A stretch of DNA of 64,000 nucleotides from JBMOUD01 sp049319665 (GCF_049319665.1 NZ_JBMOUD010000015.1:1-64000); one strand, 5' to 3'. Shown: positions 25,172-34,941, numbered from the stretch's first letter. Made by a program: numbers and translations. Notes: generated from the sequence alone by a model not told the origin.

Positions 25172-26296
25172 TTATTTCAATTGCAAAAAGAACAACCCAC
25201 TATAATCCACGCCCGTAAAATCCTTATACAGCGCCTCGAGATCCGCCTGAGGATCAACATCGGCAAATGCTTGTGGATGGAAGAATTTCGCCATAGCTTC
25301 AATCGCGATCACATTAAACGGGCTGTCATAAAACTGGTGATATACCGCCATCACATGCTGCTGTTGCACGGCTTTCAGCACTGAGAATCCGTTACGCTTC
25401 ATTAAGTTTTGCAGGCGGGGTAGCGCAGTGTCACGGGTTGCATCATACCCTAGCGGTACGGCAAGAGAGTGGCCGCCGCGCTGGCTCCAATCGGCACCGC
25501 TTAGCAGGTAGTAATCTGGGTTGGAGGTGATCAACTGCTCCTGATTAATATCAGCCCCTTGCGCCGGGATTTTATCTGCCAATAGATTATTGCCGCCGGC
25601 TTCGGTGACGAACTGCCCAAAGCTGTTACGACCAAAAACAGCGCAACACATATCACCGGCCATCCCAGCATGATTCTCGAATATCACGCCTGGCCACTGC
25701 GCTTTGGGTATGTTGGCGATGCGTTGGCGTACACGCTCCAGCAACTGCTGATAGCGAGTAATAAAACGTTCGGCGTTTTGCTGTTCTGCAAATACCTGCC
25801 CGAGCAGACGGATGCTGCCTAGGCTATTGGTCAGCGGTTGGTTGCGAAAATCGATAAAGATCACCGGAATGCCGCTCTTTTCTAACAGGGCTAAGGTGCC
25901 GCTGTCGCGCATTTTCGGCAAAATTCCGGTATCAAAAATGATTAAATCCGGGTGCAGCGTTAAGGCGTTTTCAACGCTGAAATAGCTGCGATATGGGTTG
26001 TCAAATACTGCGATTTTACTCAGTGTAGGATAACGCTGTTGATAATGGCGAGCCATATCCGGTGCACGACGAATCAGTGAATCATCCCATGCGACAATGC
26101 TTTTTAACGGGTCGGTCGGGTGCAGAATATTCACTGCCAGCAACATACGGCTGTCACCGAGCATCACGCGCGATACCGGCGCATTGACCGTGACGCTGCG
26201 CCCGGCCATATCGACTACCGTCAGCGGCGCGGCGAGGCTGTAAACGGGGAGCGCAAAGGCTAAAAACGACAGCAGAAAACGAAGCGTTCGAATCAT
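25172..26296 (-). CDS. Periplasmic ferric-siderophore binding protein
   Basis: 374 residues with a signal peptide (MIRTLRFLLSFLAFALPVYS, then LAAPLTVVDMAGRSV). Two lobes typical of FecB/FhuD/BtuF-like binding proteins: RVMLGDSRMLLAVNILHP, the long linking helix and NYLLSGADW-like region near residue 260. It should carry an imported metal-siderophore to an inner-membrane ABC permease. No permease or ATPase gene is adjacent, so it must use components encoded elsewhere. The gene is last in the minus-strand operon, after a 131-base gap with a hairpin. Confidence 0.85.
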   Translation of the reverse strand: MIRTLRFLLSFLAFALPVYSLAAPLTVVDMAGRSVTVNAPVSRVMLGDSRMLLAVNILHPTDPLKSIVAWDDSLIRRAPDMARHYQQRYPTLSKIAVFDNPYRSYFSVENALTLHPDLIIFDTGILPKMRDSGTLALLEKSGIPVIFIDFRNQPLTNSLGSIRLLGQVFAEQQNAERFITRYQQLLERVRQRIANIPKAQWPGVIFENHAGMAGDMCCAVFGRNSFGQFVTEAGGNNLLADKIPAQGADINQEQLITSNPDYYLLSGADWSQRGGHSLAVPLGYDATRDTALPRLQNLMKRNGFSVLKAVQQQHVMAVYHQFYDSPFNVIAIEAMAKFFHPQAFADVDPQADLEALYKDFTGVDYSGLFFLQLK

Positions 26297-26364
26297 AATT
26301 CTCTCGTATCAGAAACAACTCTTGTAGCAGAAATGTAAAAACTGTTGCGTACAATTGCAAGCAA

Positions 26365-26402
26365 GCAAAAATGACAGATATTCCTTTATCTGCCATTTTG
26401 CT
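26365..26402 (-). terminator. Hairpin between decarboxylase and binding-protein genes
   Basis: On the minus strand GCAAAATGGCAGATA pairs with TATCTGTCATTTTTGC with one mismatch and one bulge. It could partly terminate the biosynthetic transcript or stabilise it, giving different amounts of enzyme and binding protein. Confidence 0.55.
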
Positions 26403-26427
26403 TTTATGCTGTCTTAACACTAGAACC

Positions 26428-27606
26428 TTAGCGCAGCCAAATAACCTCAGGCGGGCTGTGCATCAGGAAATGTTGATGTGAAATATTCCAGGCATATGCT
26501 CCGGCCAGGCTAAACACCAACCAGTCGCCGCTCGCCAGAGCTGCCACCGGCTGTTGACGGGCTAGCACATCTTTTGGCGTGCATAATTGACCAACCAGCG
26601 TGACCGGCTCATTTTCTATTTGCGCCGGGAGATGTTCGCGCCTTAGTACGCTAAAGGGATGGTTATGCGATTGTGCTGCCGGCGTCCGAAAGTGGTGAGT
26701 ACCACCACGACCAATGGCAAACCATTCGCCGAGGTTTTTCTTAATATCCAGCACTTCCATCACGTAATAACCACAGGCGGCGGTGATGAAGCGTCCGCAT
26801 TCAAAACGCAGCGTGAGTGCCTTAGCATCACATTCATCAATCACCTGCGGCAACCGTGCGCAAAAAGCTGACCAGTCAAAATGGTTGTCCGGCTGTTGAT
26901 AGTTAATACCTATCCCGCCGCCGACGTTAACCAAATCAACCTCAATATCGTACTGAGTACACCACTCTTTCACCTGATTCAGGTACAGACGCATCAGCGC
27001 CAGATGGTTATCGACATCGAGCTGATGCGACATTAGATGGAAATGGAAGCCGCGCAGCTTTAGCCACGATGAGGCTTTAACCAGACTAATCGCGTGAGAC
27101 AACTCGCTGCTATCTAGCCCAAACGGCGTAGGTTTACCGCCCATCATCAGCCGTGTGCCGCTAATTCCTTCTAGCGCGATGTTCATTCTCAGCAATACTC
27201 GCACGGGTTTGCCTGCCTGCTGCGCCAGGCTGTCCAAACGCTGCAATTCGCTGATGCTTTCGACGTGAATCACATCGATATCATATTCCAGCGCCTGCGC
27301 CAGTTCGGAGGTGAGCTTACCCGGCCCGCCGAAAATCAGCGGTTTGCCCGGTACTTGCTCATGCAGCCAGCTCAACTCTCCGCCGGATGCAGCCTCAAAA
27401 CCGTCAACCTGATCTAATAAGGTATGTAATATCGGCTGTTCCGGGTTGGCTTTGGCGGCATAGAACAGCTCACAGCCTGCTGGCAACGCAGCACGCATGG
27501 CCGAAATATGCTGATGCAACGCCGGCAAGTCATAAACGTAAGCGCAGAATGGCTCTGTTCGCGACTGTTGTAGCGTACTGAGGGTGTGATAAACACTCGG
27601 AGTCAT
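26428..27606 (-). CDS. PLP-dependent decarboxylase of siderophore synthesis (PvsE/SbnH/AcsE-like)
   Basis: 392 residues, a fold-type III (alanine racemase/DapDC) enzyme. The PLP lysine is in FYAAKANPEQ (~residue 53); later motifs are GFHFHLMSHQLD, NVGGGIGINY and FECGRF. In vibrioferrin synthesis PvsE decarboxylates a citryl-serine intermediate; SbnH and AcsE act on diamino-acid intermediates. The PvsA-like and two NIS genes next door favour the PvsE reading. The stop-start overlap of four bases with the upstream NIS synthetase gene shows tight coupling. The function as true diaminopimelate decarboxylase is unlikely in this operon. Confidence 0.85.
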   Translation of the reverse strand: MTPSVYHTLSTLQQSRTEPFCAYVYDLPALHQHISAMRAALPAGCELFYAAKANPEQPILHTLLDQVDGFEAASGGELSWLHEQVPGKPLIFGGPGKLTSELAQALEYDIDVIHVESISELQRLDSLAQQAGKPVRVLLRMNIALEGISGTRLMMGGKPTPFGLDSSELSHAISLVKASSWLKLRGFHFHLMSHQLDVDNHLALMRLYLNQVKEWCTQYDIEVDLVNVGGGIGINYQQPDNHFDWSAFCARLPQVIDECDAKALTLRFECGRFITAACGYYVMEVLDIKKNLGEWFAIGRGGTHHFRTPAAQSHNHPFSVLRREHLPAQIENEPVTLVGQLCTPKDVLARQQPVAALASGDWLVFSLAGAYAWNISHQHFLMHSPPEVIWLR

Positions 27607-29378
27607 TGGGTAATCCTCATTGGGTGCGCCATCTGCGTGTAGTCGGCAAATTTATCGGCACGTTGCAATAAGCGGGTACGCAGATTGTTTTTCGACGGAA
27701 TCGGCCCGCCGTTGAGCATGGCGGCGATTTCGGGTTGTTGCTGCCAGTCTGCCAAGCGGGAAGCCAACAGATCCCACAACTGTTGCTCGAGTTCGCGGTT
27801 GCCATCGGCCAGATGGAACAACGCCTCGGAAAGATGGTTAATCAGCAGACAGTAAGCGATACGATTCCAGCCTTTCTCACGGGAATACCACACTGATTGC
27901 CTTGCTTGTTCTGACATATCAGCCAAGTCCTCGCTGCTCCAACGCTCGCTGGTCAGCTTGGTGCCTTCAAGGTCGCGCACCCAGACTCGGGCGGGCAGAT
28001 AGTCTTCCATACCGACTAATACGTTTTGCATATGTGGCTCAAAGACGATGCCTTCATTAAAGAAGGCGTCCATCACGCCGGTCAGCAAGATATCCAGATA
28101 ACTTCCCAGCCACAGCAGGCAGGCATCGCGATGATGAAGATGACGAGCCAGCGACAGGCGGGCAATCACATCCTGAATCTGGCTGATACCTGCGCGGTCA
28201 TAGGCAAACAGCGCCGCCGCCATTTGCGGTTGATACTGTGCCAACTCTTCCGCCGATAGATTTTCGCGATAGAGAATGCCAAAGCACTCTTGCAGATGGC
28301 GTACTTCCGCCAGTTCATCCCCGGCAGTTAACTGGCTGAAATCCAGGCTGGTGGCTGCCGGTTCGCGCATAATACGAAAGCCCGGCGTGCGGATTTCCAG
28401 TGCGGTGAGTTGTGAGGCCAAACGCTCGCTGAGGGCAACGGCGCTTTCGAGTTCATACCAGGCATTTTTGCGCACACAGTTAGTCAGACGCACGTGAATA
28501 GAACATTTCAGATACCACGGTAATCCTTCACCATAAAGTGTGCGTACTGATGACGTCGGGAACAGCTCCATTCCGCCTTCACCAAGCAGACTAATTAATC
28601 CTTGTGCCTCAGCGCGCTGATAAAGTGGAGAATTGACGATGTGTTCGACTTCCCACGGGTGGCAGGGATAGCAGTTTTCTTCTCCACCGAGTGAGGCCAG
28701 CATCGCGACAACGCGCGCATCGCCGCTGCATTGCCATAAAGACGGGTCGACACGGAACCACACCAGCGGGAAGCTGGCACCGACTTCAGGTGAACAAGCC
28801 AGTAAGGCATTATGCTCCACGCCGCTGCGGCTTTTTGGGCTTGGGTGCATTGGATGCCCCCAAAGCAGGCTTTGCTCGCTATGGATATAGCTCGCTTTAC
28901 TGCTGCGCACAGGCGAATGTTCAACGAAAGCGCGGGTGATGCCGATACTATTTTCAATCTGCTCGGCGAGTTCAGCATTGATTGCTTCCCCAACCGTGGC
29001 CGCCATTTCGCTTAACAGTAATGAGATAACATCGCTACAGCTGGCGGCGCGCCAGGGTTTACCAAACTGTTTAATAAAGGGAGCACTGCTATAGAAACCG
29101 CGCCCTAATAAACTCCAGCGTTCGGCTTTTATTGCCAGCATTTTCTCACTGGCGGCGAGTGTAATTAGCACCACATCACCGGGGATCATTTTGCTGGTCA
29201 ATGCCTGTGGAATATTACCGTGCGTAGCAAGACGCACATCACCTTGCGGCTGAGCAAACTCGCGGATATAGCAATTAAGCAGGGCAGTCAGGCCAGCATA
29301 TTCAGCCGCATCTCTGGCGGGCGTTGATAAGGCGGCATGATGGGACGGGTGTTTATCAATAGTCGACGACGTTAACAT
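27603..29378 (-). CDS. NIS siderophore synthetase, IucA/IucC family (PvsD-like)
   Basis: 591 residues. The IucA/IucC catalytic half has GHPMHPSPKSRSG (the ATP/citrate-binding HPxHPxxKxxxG motif), HPWEVEHIV and LFPTSSVRTL; the C-terminal FhuF-like half has FEPHMQNVLVG and LRDLEG-like VRDLEGTKL. NIS synthetases adenylate a carboxylate, usually citrate, and condense it with an amine or alcohol. By order it would be the citrate-activating PvsD equivalent (citrate plus serine), an inference. Third enzyme gene from the end of the operon. Confidence 0.88.
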   Translation of the reverse strand: MLTSSTIDKHPSHHAALSTPARDAAEYAGLTALLNCYIREFAQPQGDVRLATHGNIPQALTSKMIPGDVVLITLAASEKMLAIKAERWSLLGRGFYSSAPFIKQFGKPWRAASCSDVISLLLSEMAATVGEAINAELAEQIENSIGITRAFVEHSPVRSSKASYIHSEQSLLWGHPMHPSPKSRSGVEHNALLACSPEVGASFPLVWFRVDPSLWQCSGDARVVAMLASLGGEENCYPCHPWEVEHIVNSPLYQRAEAQGLISLLGEGGMELFPTSSVRTLYGEGLPWYLKCSIHVRLTNCVRKNAWYELESAVALSERLASQLTALEIRTPGFRIMREPAATSLDFSQLTAGDELAEVRHLQECFGILYRENLSAEELAQYQPQMAAALFAYDRAGISQIQDVIARLSLARHLHHRDACLLWLGSYLDILLTGVMDAFFNEGIVFEPHMQNVLVGMEDYLPARVWVRDLEGTKLTSERWSSEDLADMSEQARQSVWYSREKGWNRIAYCLLINHLSEALFHLADGNRELEQQLWDLLASRLADWQQQPEIAAMLNGGPIPSKNNLRTRLLQRADKFADYTQMAHPMRITQ

Positions 29379-29481
29379 AGCGTAATTCCTTTCGAGGCTA
29401 AAAATTCACAGGTCAGCTTTACTGAACAGAGTGTTCTGAACAGATTGCACTGAGCAGAGGTTTCTGAGCTGGTGATACGCA

Positions 29482-31191
29482 TTACGCCGACCCTTTGAGG
29501 AAGTTCGGCCCGCTTTGTCCATAGTATTTATTGATATCCGCCGCGCCTGAAGCCTGCTTGCTTAATAAGCTGCCGCTCAGCAGCAGATATTTCACCGGTT
29601 GGTAGTCCTCTGCAAAGAGCACCTGCCGGGCCAGCGCGGTATCACAACCGGCATGTTCGAGCTGCTCAATGGTGCGTAGCAACGCATCGCGCAGTATTTG
29701 ATACCCCTGCTGACGCGGCAGTGCACCGCGAGCCGCCAGATTTTCCAGCACCGCCGCTAAATCGAGTTGTAAGGTAATGGTGATAAACATTTGTGCCAGC
29801 GCCTGCTCATCCTCAACGCAGATACGTTCATCGCGAAGTGCATCTAGGTGATGGGCGAGATCCGGGCGTGCAGCATTAAAGCGTGGGGCCCACAGGCGGG
29901 CGGCATCATTATCTTTCATCATTAATGACAGCGGTTTGCCTGGGGTAAAACTCAAAATGGCATTTTGCTGGTTAGATTCCAGCGCAATGCCGTAGCGCAG
30001 CCACAGCGTAAGATGGACATCGGCCATCAGCTGACAGTATTCCTGCCACCAACTGACAATATCCGGCATCCCCGGTTGTGCCAGCATATATTCCAAATAG
30101 GATTGACCATCAGGCAGGCTGCCACCGAGCGCCGCCACAGGCGCAAGCGTTTCTTGTTCTTGTGGTGCAGGATAACGACGCACCAGGAAGGCGAATAACT
30201 TCTCTTCACCCAAATGACCACAGAAGGATTCATCGACGTGGCGATAACGCCCTTGTAACAGCGGATCGTTTTGCGCTAACGCCGGTAATATTTCGGCAAA
30301 CCACTGACCGTCATATAGCGTTGATGGCTTAATCAGGCGAATGTTCTTTTGCCCTAAGGTGCGCATCGCTAATGGGATCTTTAGATGTGTGGCCGGATCG
30401 CTTTCCAGTTGTACCGTGCGTACCGATAGCGTAGGGCGCACGTCTAACCACGCCAGAGGCGCGGCAATAGCACCTTCAGGAAGCGTGGATAGTTGACTCC
30501 AGGTTAACGGATGTACCGGGATCAATTCATGGCTTTGACTCAGCGTGTCGTCCAGTCCCACTTGCTCATAGGATGGCCACCACGCCGGACGGTTTGACGG
30601 GCGGGTGAGGGTTAATGCCTCTTTCGGTACCGCCAGCCAACGTAGCGCAAACGGCTGGCAAAACTCCGGGGCGTAGCGGCGCAACTGCGCGATATCGAAG
30701 CCAAATTTGGCACGCGCCGTTGGATAATAAGGATGGTCCAGATAACTGGCTATCTGATCGGCGTGCAGCAACCGTTCGCCCCACGACATATTTCCCGGTT
30801 GACGGGCCAAACTTTCACTTAACTGCACAAAGGCACTCTGGCACAGTTCGCCTTGTTCACAGGCGGCATCTGCCTCTTCTTTGTAATTGGCGTACAGTTG
30901 CAGAGTCTCTTCCTGTTTGTCTGGCATTAATAAGGCTAGCCAGTTTTGGTAGCCTTCTTGTGACAGCCAGTTATCGCCTTGCTGAATCTGCCAGCGAGGT
31001 GCGATAGCAATCCAGGACTGCATATAATCACTGGCTGCCACCTCAATACGCATTGGGTGGTTCAGATGTGAGTTGTAAAGCCAATGGCTGCCATGCTCTT
31101 GACGGATGTCACCTTGAGTCAGCACGCCGGATACATTCTCGCGCAAGCAGGTATTGATAATACGCAAAGCAATATAGTCATGTTGATTCAT
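29482..31191 (-). CDS. NIS siderophore synthetase, IucA/IucC family (PvsB-like)
   Basis: 569 residues. The binding motif is less canonical than in the neighbour: HPYYPTARAKFGFD in place of HPxHPxxKxxxG, as seen in several second NIS enzymes. HPLTWSQLSTLPEG, then LSVRTVQLESDPATHLKIPL and ALESNQQNAILSF follow. It probably joins the second unit to the citrate derivative (PvsB role). Its start codon overlaps the stop of the ATP-grasp gene. A 103-base gap separates it from the next NIS gene. Confidence 0.87.
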   Translation of the reverse strand: MNQHDYIALRIINTCLRENVSGVLTQGDIRQEHGSHWLYNSHLNHPMRIEVAASDYMQSWIAIAPRWQIQQGDNWLSQEGYQNWLALLMPDKQEETLQLYANYKEEADAACEQGELCQSAFVQLSESLARQPGNMSWGERLLHADQIASYLDHPYYPTARAKFGFDIAQLRRYAPEFCQPFALRWLAVPKEALTLTRPSNRPAWWPSYEQVGLDDTLSQSHELIPVHPLTWSQLSTLPEGAIAAPLAWLDVRPTLSVRTVQLESDPATHLKIPLAMRTLGQKNIRLIKPSTLYDGQWFAEILPALAQNDPLLQGRYRHVDESFCGHLGEEKLFAFLVRRYPAPQEQETLAPVAALGGSLPDGQSYLEYMLAQPGMPDIVSWWQEYCQLMADVHLTLWLRYGIALESNQQNAILSFTPGKPLSLMMKDNDAARLWAPRFNAARPDLAHHLDALRDERICVEDEQALAQMFITITLQLDLAAVLENLAARGALPRQQGYQILRDALLRTIEQLEHAGCDTALARQVLFAEDYQPVKYLLLSGSLLSKQASGAADINKYYGQSGPNFLKGSA

Positions 31192-32354
31192 CAGATAATC
31201 TCCCAGCTCAAGCTAGCTTGTGCGCGATGGGTGAGTTCATCTAATGCAGCGCTGTCGGGCGCTTCGAGATACAACACACCAAGGTAATCTTTATTGGAAT
31301 GGCTCAAAGCAATGCGTTCACCCTGACTTTTCAGCGGGCGATAGCGCACACCAGCTGCATTGAGAGGCTGCGGAGCTTGCCGTAAGACGCCGTTTTGTTC
31401 AGCAACCAAGTAATGAATCAATGCCTGACCACTGGCTGGCTCAATGACGGGCAAAGGTTGGCCAAGATGCAGTTGTAAGATAGGCGTGAACCAGCCTGCT
31501 GGCAGCAAACGGTCGAGCAGGAATTCGCGCCCATCGCCGATGCTGCGATAATTGATTTCGACCAATACCGGACCATTAACGGTTGCGATAAACTCACTGT
31601 GGCAGACGCCAAACCCAACGCCAAAGCGCCGCAACTGCTCCAGCGCCTGTTCACGCCAGCGCACACTATGCTCTCCCTGCCAGCGGGCCTGCATTTCGAC
31701 AAAGTGTGGCGGGGCGGATAGCTCAACATCAAAACCGCCTAAGGCGACTAATTCGTTACCGTCGCCCAGTGTTTCCAGCGTAAATAGTGGACCTTGTAAA
31801 AACTGTTCAAGTAGCAATGTCTGTCGAACAGGCAGGGCATCGAGCTGGTGGTTTAGGGCTTGAACATCCTCAGCCAAACTCACATCCATCGAGGCGACAC
31901 CTTGGCTCGGTTTTAGTACCAGCGGCCAAGGCCAACCCGCATCAGGTTGGTCATCGGGTAACAATTGCGTTGACCAGGTTGACGGTAATTCAAGCGCGGC
32001 AAGACGTTGGCGCATCCGCCATTTCTCTTTTGCGGCATAACAGATTTTCCACTCTTTTCCGGGTAACCCCAGCGCGTTAGCCACAATAGCGGTAGCGGTT
32101 TGTAAATGGTCGCTATTGGTAAAACAAGCGGTGGGAGTGATGCCGCGTTCGGTAAGTACATCCAACATAGCCAGTGGGTTAAACACATCACATTCCACAA
32201 TCTCGATGCTGCCATCGAGCACCTGGTTATGCGCCATATACTGATCGGTCAGCAATACCACCGGGTAGCCGAGTTTCTGTGCAGCCGGAATAAAACCTTC
32301 TATAACGGCAGCATTCACCACATGACTGACTATGACATAAGGATTTTTACGCAA
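31191..32354 (-). CDS. ATP-grasp ligase of siderophore synthesis (PvsA-like)
   Basis: 387 residues. An N-terminal preATP-grasp domain (VIVSHVVNAAVIEGFIPAAQ) leads to ATP-grasp motifs: the Lys of WPLVLKPSQGVASMDV, LLEQFLQGPLFTLET, and the metal-binding GPVLVEINYR. In vibrioferrin synthesis PvsA is the ATP-grasp enzyme that handles the alanine and 2-oxoglutarate portion. A PvsA-type ligase beside two NIS synthetases and a decarboxylase is the main reason for comparing this cluster with vibrioferrin. 186 bases separate it from the aldolase gene. Confidence 0.83.
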   Translation of the reverse strand: MRKNPYVIVSHVVNAAVIEGFIPAAQKLGYPVVLLTDQYMAHNQVLDGSIEIVECDVFNPLAMLDVLTERGITPTACFTNSDHLQTATAIVANALGLPGKEWKICYAAKEKWRMRQRLAALELPSTWSTQLLPDDQPDAGWPWPLVLKPSQGVASMDVSLAEDVQALNHQLDALPVRQTLLLEQFLQGPLFTLETLGDGNELVALGGFDVELSAPPHFVEMQARWQGEHSVRWREQALEQLRRFGVGFGVCHSEFIATVNGPVLVEINYRSIGDGREFLLDRLLPAGWFTPILQLHLGQPLPVIEPASGQALIHYLVAEQNGVLRQAPQPLNAAGVRYRPLKSQGERIALSHSNKDYLGVLYLEAPDSAALDELTHRAQASLSWEII

Positions 32355-32540
32355 CTTATTGACACCTTTTGTTTTATGAAAAGTAGTCCTGATGTGAGCA
32401 ATAAAAATAATAAAAAATACGTGCTAAAAAATAGGCCTTAATAGCCTTGATAAAATCGAGCCTTTATCACCACGGCTCTTAATAAGCGTCATCCTTAATA
32501 AACCTGATCCTCAATAAAACGCGTCCGAATAACATTCGAC

Positions 32541-33323
32541 TCAGCAGGCAGTTTGAATGTCCTGAAGTCGTTGTCGCAGGGTGCGAAATAGAAAGCCGCG
32601 ATCTTCACCGCACAGCCAAAGATGAACGCCAGCCTGTTGCCAGTTGTGTTGTTGTTCGGGTGTGCGAGGATTGGCACAGAAGGGGACGGCGGCCAGTTTG
32701 CAACGTGCGGCCAGATGTTGAATACGACGTTCCACATCGGGATGATGGGGAACAGGGCCAAGCTGTAAATCCATCGCTAGATCAAGCGCGCCCTCCATCA
32801 CCAAGCTGACGCCGCCAGTGGCCAAAATGGCATCAATATTGTCAATGCCTCGTTGCGATTCAATCATCGGGATTAGCAGCAACCCGCTATTGGCCCGTTG
32901 GATATAATCGCCGAGCGCGAGGGTGCCAAAACCGGTGACTGTGCCACCGGTGATGCCGCGTTTGCCGTTCGGTGGAAAGTACATCGCATCTCGTAGCGCG
33001 TTTACCTGTTCTGGTGTTTCAGTGCGAGACAGCACAATGCCATGTGCCCCCATGTCCAGAACGCGTCCCACTTTGGCAATATCGCCTTCGGCGATTCGCA
33101 CCAGCGGCGCACAGCCATTGGATTGGGCTATCTGAATACACTGAGCAAGAAGGGGTTCGCTGTGTGGCAGATGTTCCATGTCGAGGATGACAAAGTCATA
33201 CCCGGCGCAGGCGATCATTTCAACGATAGTGGGGTGTGTCACGGAGTTGAGGATCCCAAACAAAGGCCTCTTTGTTTGGGATTCTGACTGTAATTCATCC
33301 TGACTTATGTGCAATGTAAGCAT
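32541..33323 (-). CDS. HpcH/HpaI aldolase-family citrate synthase (SbnG/AcsB-like)
   Basis: 260 residues, TIM-barrel class II aldolase superfamily. Visible: FVILDMEHLPHSE (catalytic His region), LVRIAEGD (Arg), MGAHGIVLSRTET, and MIESQRGIDNIDAI with the metal-ligand Glu. The usual second metal region PSDLS is replaced by EGALDLAMDL, the form seen in SbnG/AcsB-type proteins. SbnG makes citrate from oxaloacetate and acetyl-CoA for staphyloferrin B. First gene of the operon, 20 bases behind a Fur box. A general aldolase is the alternative. Confidence 0.82.
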   Translation of the reverse strand: MLTLHISQDELQSESQTKRPLFGILNSVTHPTIVEMIACAGYDFVILDMEHLPHSEPLLAQCIQIAQSNGCAPLVRIAEGDIAKVGRVLDMGAHGIVLSRTETPEQVNALRDAMYFPPNGKRGITGGTVTGFGTLALGDYIQRANSGLLLIPMIESQRGIDNIDAILATGGVSLVMEGALDLAMDLQLGPVPHHPDVERRIQHLAARCKLAAVPFCANPRTPEQQHNWQQAGVHLWLCGEDRGFLFRTLRQRLQDIQTAC

Positions 33324-33342
33324 GATTTATGTAAAGACTAAT

Positions 33343-33361
33343 GATTATAATTATCATTAAC
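33343..33361. promoter_or_regulatory. Fur box of the siderophore operon
   Basis: GATTATAATTATCATTAAC matches 15 of 19 positions of the Fur consensus. It lies 20 bases upstream of the aldolase start and should repress the whole minus-strand operon when iron is ample. Confidence 0.83.
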
Positions 33362-33750
33362 GCTAGCATTGCAAGTGTTGTGATTTTGTATTTATTTATG
33401 ATCAAATGTTTCAGGTTGCGGTTGAGGGGATATTTTTGCGTGGTGTTGCAACAACGTGTTTTTCTTATTACTAAGAAATGGGAGGGAATGTTGAATAAGA
33501 TTTATATTTTATGTCTTTGAAAAATTAAAAATTAACCCAATTTTGATAAATAAGATCCCGCCTACTTAGTGAGATGATTCCTAAAGTTGTCCAACCAATT
33601 TACCTAAGCGTCATGACGTTCTTTAGCATAAGTTATACCAATTTATTCTGTCGTGGTGTTAACCTCAGCCATAGCGTGTTATTTGCCGATCTCGAGCATC
33701 TCAACTATTTTTAAGGCTGATAATTGGAGTATTTTCAAGGAGATTGATTA
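33362..33750. other. Intergenic region, promoters only
   Basis: AT-rich gap between the divergent siderophore operon and the ivy gene. It must contain both promoters. No reading frame or repeat is supported. Confidence 0.5.
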
Positions 33751-34197
33751 ATGAAAAAGTCACTAATTGCAGTATTATTTTCTTTAACAGCGTTATCTGT
33801 ACAGGCAGAAGATAACCTGAATATCAGTTCTCTGGCGGCGAATAAAGATACCAAAGCTGCATTTAAGCAAATGTTAGGTAAACAAACATTGCCTAAGTGG
33901 GTGGCGCAAGGAGGAACCAACTCACAGAATAAAACGGTGGAAATAGCCGGTAGCCAATTTCTGGTGTTGAATGCCTGCAAACCCCATGATTGTTCGAGCC
34001 AACAAATCGCGGTGTTGTACTCGCCATCAACACATAAAATGAGCGGTGTTTTCTCCAGTGTGGAAGAAAAAAATGCGAGTCAAAAGTTACTCTGGCTGAG
34101 TGTTCCAGATGAATTATCTATTGATGGCAAAACCATTCTTTATGCTTCGTTAACCGGTAGCCTGGAAAACCATCCTGACAGTTTCAACTATAAATAA
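33751..34197 (+). CDS. ivy: Inhibitor of vertebrate C-type lysozyme
   Basis: 148 residues with a signal peptide (MKKSLIAVLFSLTALSVQA). The Ivy signature CKPHDC occurs at residues ~76-81 and the body (FKQMLGKQTLPKWVAQGG, then VLYSPSTHKMSGVFSS) fits the family. Ivy binds C-type lysozyme in the periplasm, with the CKPHDC loop entering the enzyme's active site. It has an AAGGAGATTGATTA ribosome site. Single gene. Confidence 0.93.
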   Translation: MKKSLIAVLFSLTALSVQAEDNLNISSLAANKDTKAAFKQMLGKQTLPKWVAQGGTNSQNKTVEIAGSQFLVLNACKPHDCSSQQIAVLYSPSTHKMSGVFSSVEEKNASQKLLWLSVPDELSIDGKTILYASLTGSLENHPDSFNYK

Positions 34198-34516
34198 TTT
34201 CTTCTCCACCTGTTAATACGGCGGGCAGATTAGTTGCCGTATTTACAGGTGAGTTTATCGCTATACGCCCTGTCTTCCACAATATCTGCTTTTGCCATCG
34301 CTCAAGTACTGAGTCGTGCGAACGCACTATTAAACCTGTGGTGTTGTTCACTGACTTTGATATTCGAGCGGGTCAGAGATTGGCCGAATTATTGTCGGCC
34401 AAAACAGCATGGCATTGCCAGAGGATATTTTTTGGCATTTCTTATCATATTTATGAGTTTGGGCGTGCGGTTAAATTGAGTATATATAATCTCTGTTTAT
34501 TATCTGGAGATGACTA
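34198..34516. other. Intergenic region, nothing recognised
   Basis: 319 bases between ivy and the cupin gene. A weak inverted repeat (ACCTGTTAATACGGC near 34208 with GCCGTATTTACAGGT near 34236) could terminate ivy. No gene is supported. Confidence 0.45.
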
Positions 34517-34843
34517 TTGAAAACCGGACAACTCACCAGTATCGCTGCCAGCCTTGCCGACGAATGGATATCTTTAGCGATCGGTAAAATAGGTGGCGCG
34601 AATATTAAAGTTATTAAAATGGGGGGAGAAGGGATCCCGGATGAAGTACACCCAGATTTTGATGAACTCTTAGTCGTTATCCAAGGCTATATGCAGCTTG
34701 TTGTTGATAATGAAACATTCTCTCTGCAAGAGGGCGAATATTTTCTAGTTTCTCAAGGCAGTGTTCACCGGGTACTACCGGGAAGCTACGGTACGTTACT
34801 GTTGGTTGATGTTGATTCTCCCCCTCACTCAGCCCCTTTCTGA
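34517..34843 (+). CDS. Small single-domain cupin protein
   Basis: 108 residues from a TTG start, selected because GGAGA lies six bases upstream and no ATG in frame exists nearby. The cupin motifs are HPDFDELLVVIQGYMQLVVD and FLVSQGSVHRVLPG; the His/Glu ligand set is H, E and H. Cytoplasmic, function unknown. It ends 98 bases before the Zur-like site and so is probably not part of the zinc operon, though it is on the same strand. Confidence 0.75.
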   Translation: MKTGQLTSIAASLADEWISLAIGKIGGANIKVIKMGGEGIPDEVHPDFDELLVVIQGYMQLVVDNETFSLQEGEYFLVSQGSVHRVLPGSYGTLLLVDVDSPPHSAPF

Positions 34844-34941
34844 CGCTTTTAATCTCCCCCCACTCGTTGTTCTTATCGCTTTCCGCTCACGCTTTAACCG
34901 CTCTCCATTTTTCTTTATAAAATTACGGAAACCGCAATATT

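Noticed and set aside
34234..34479. 81-codon plus frame between ivy and the cupin gene
   Set aside because: No ribosome site, cysteine and tryptophan rich without pattern, overlaps another random frame; probably noncoding.
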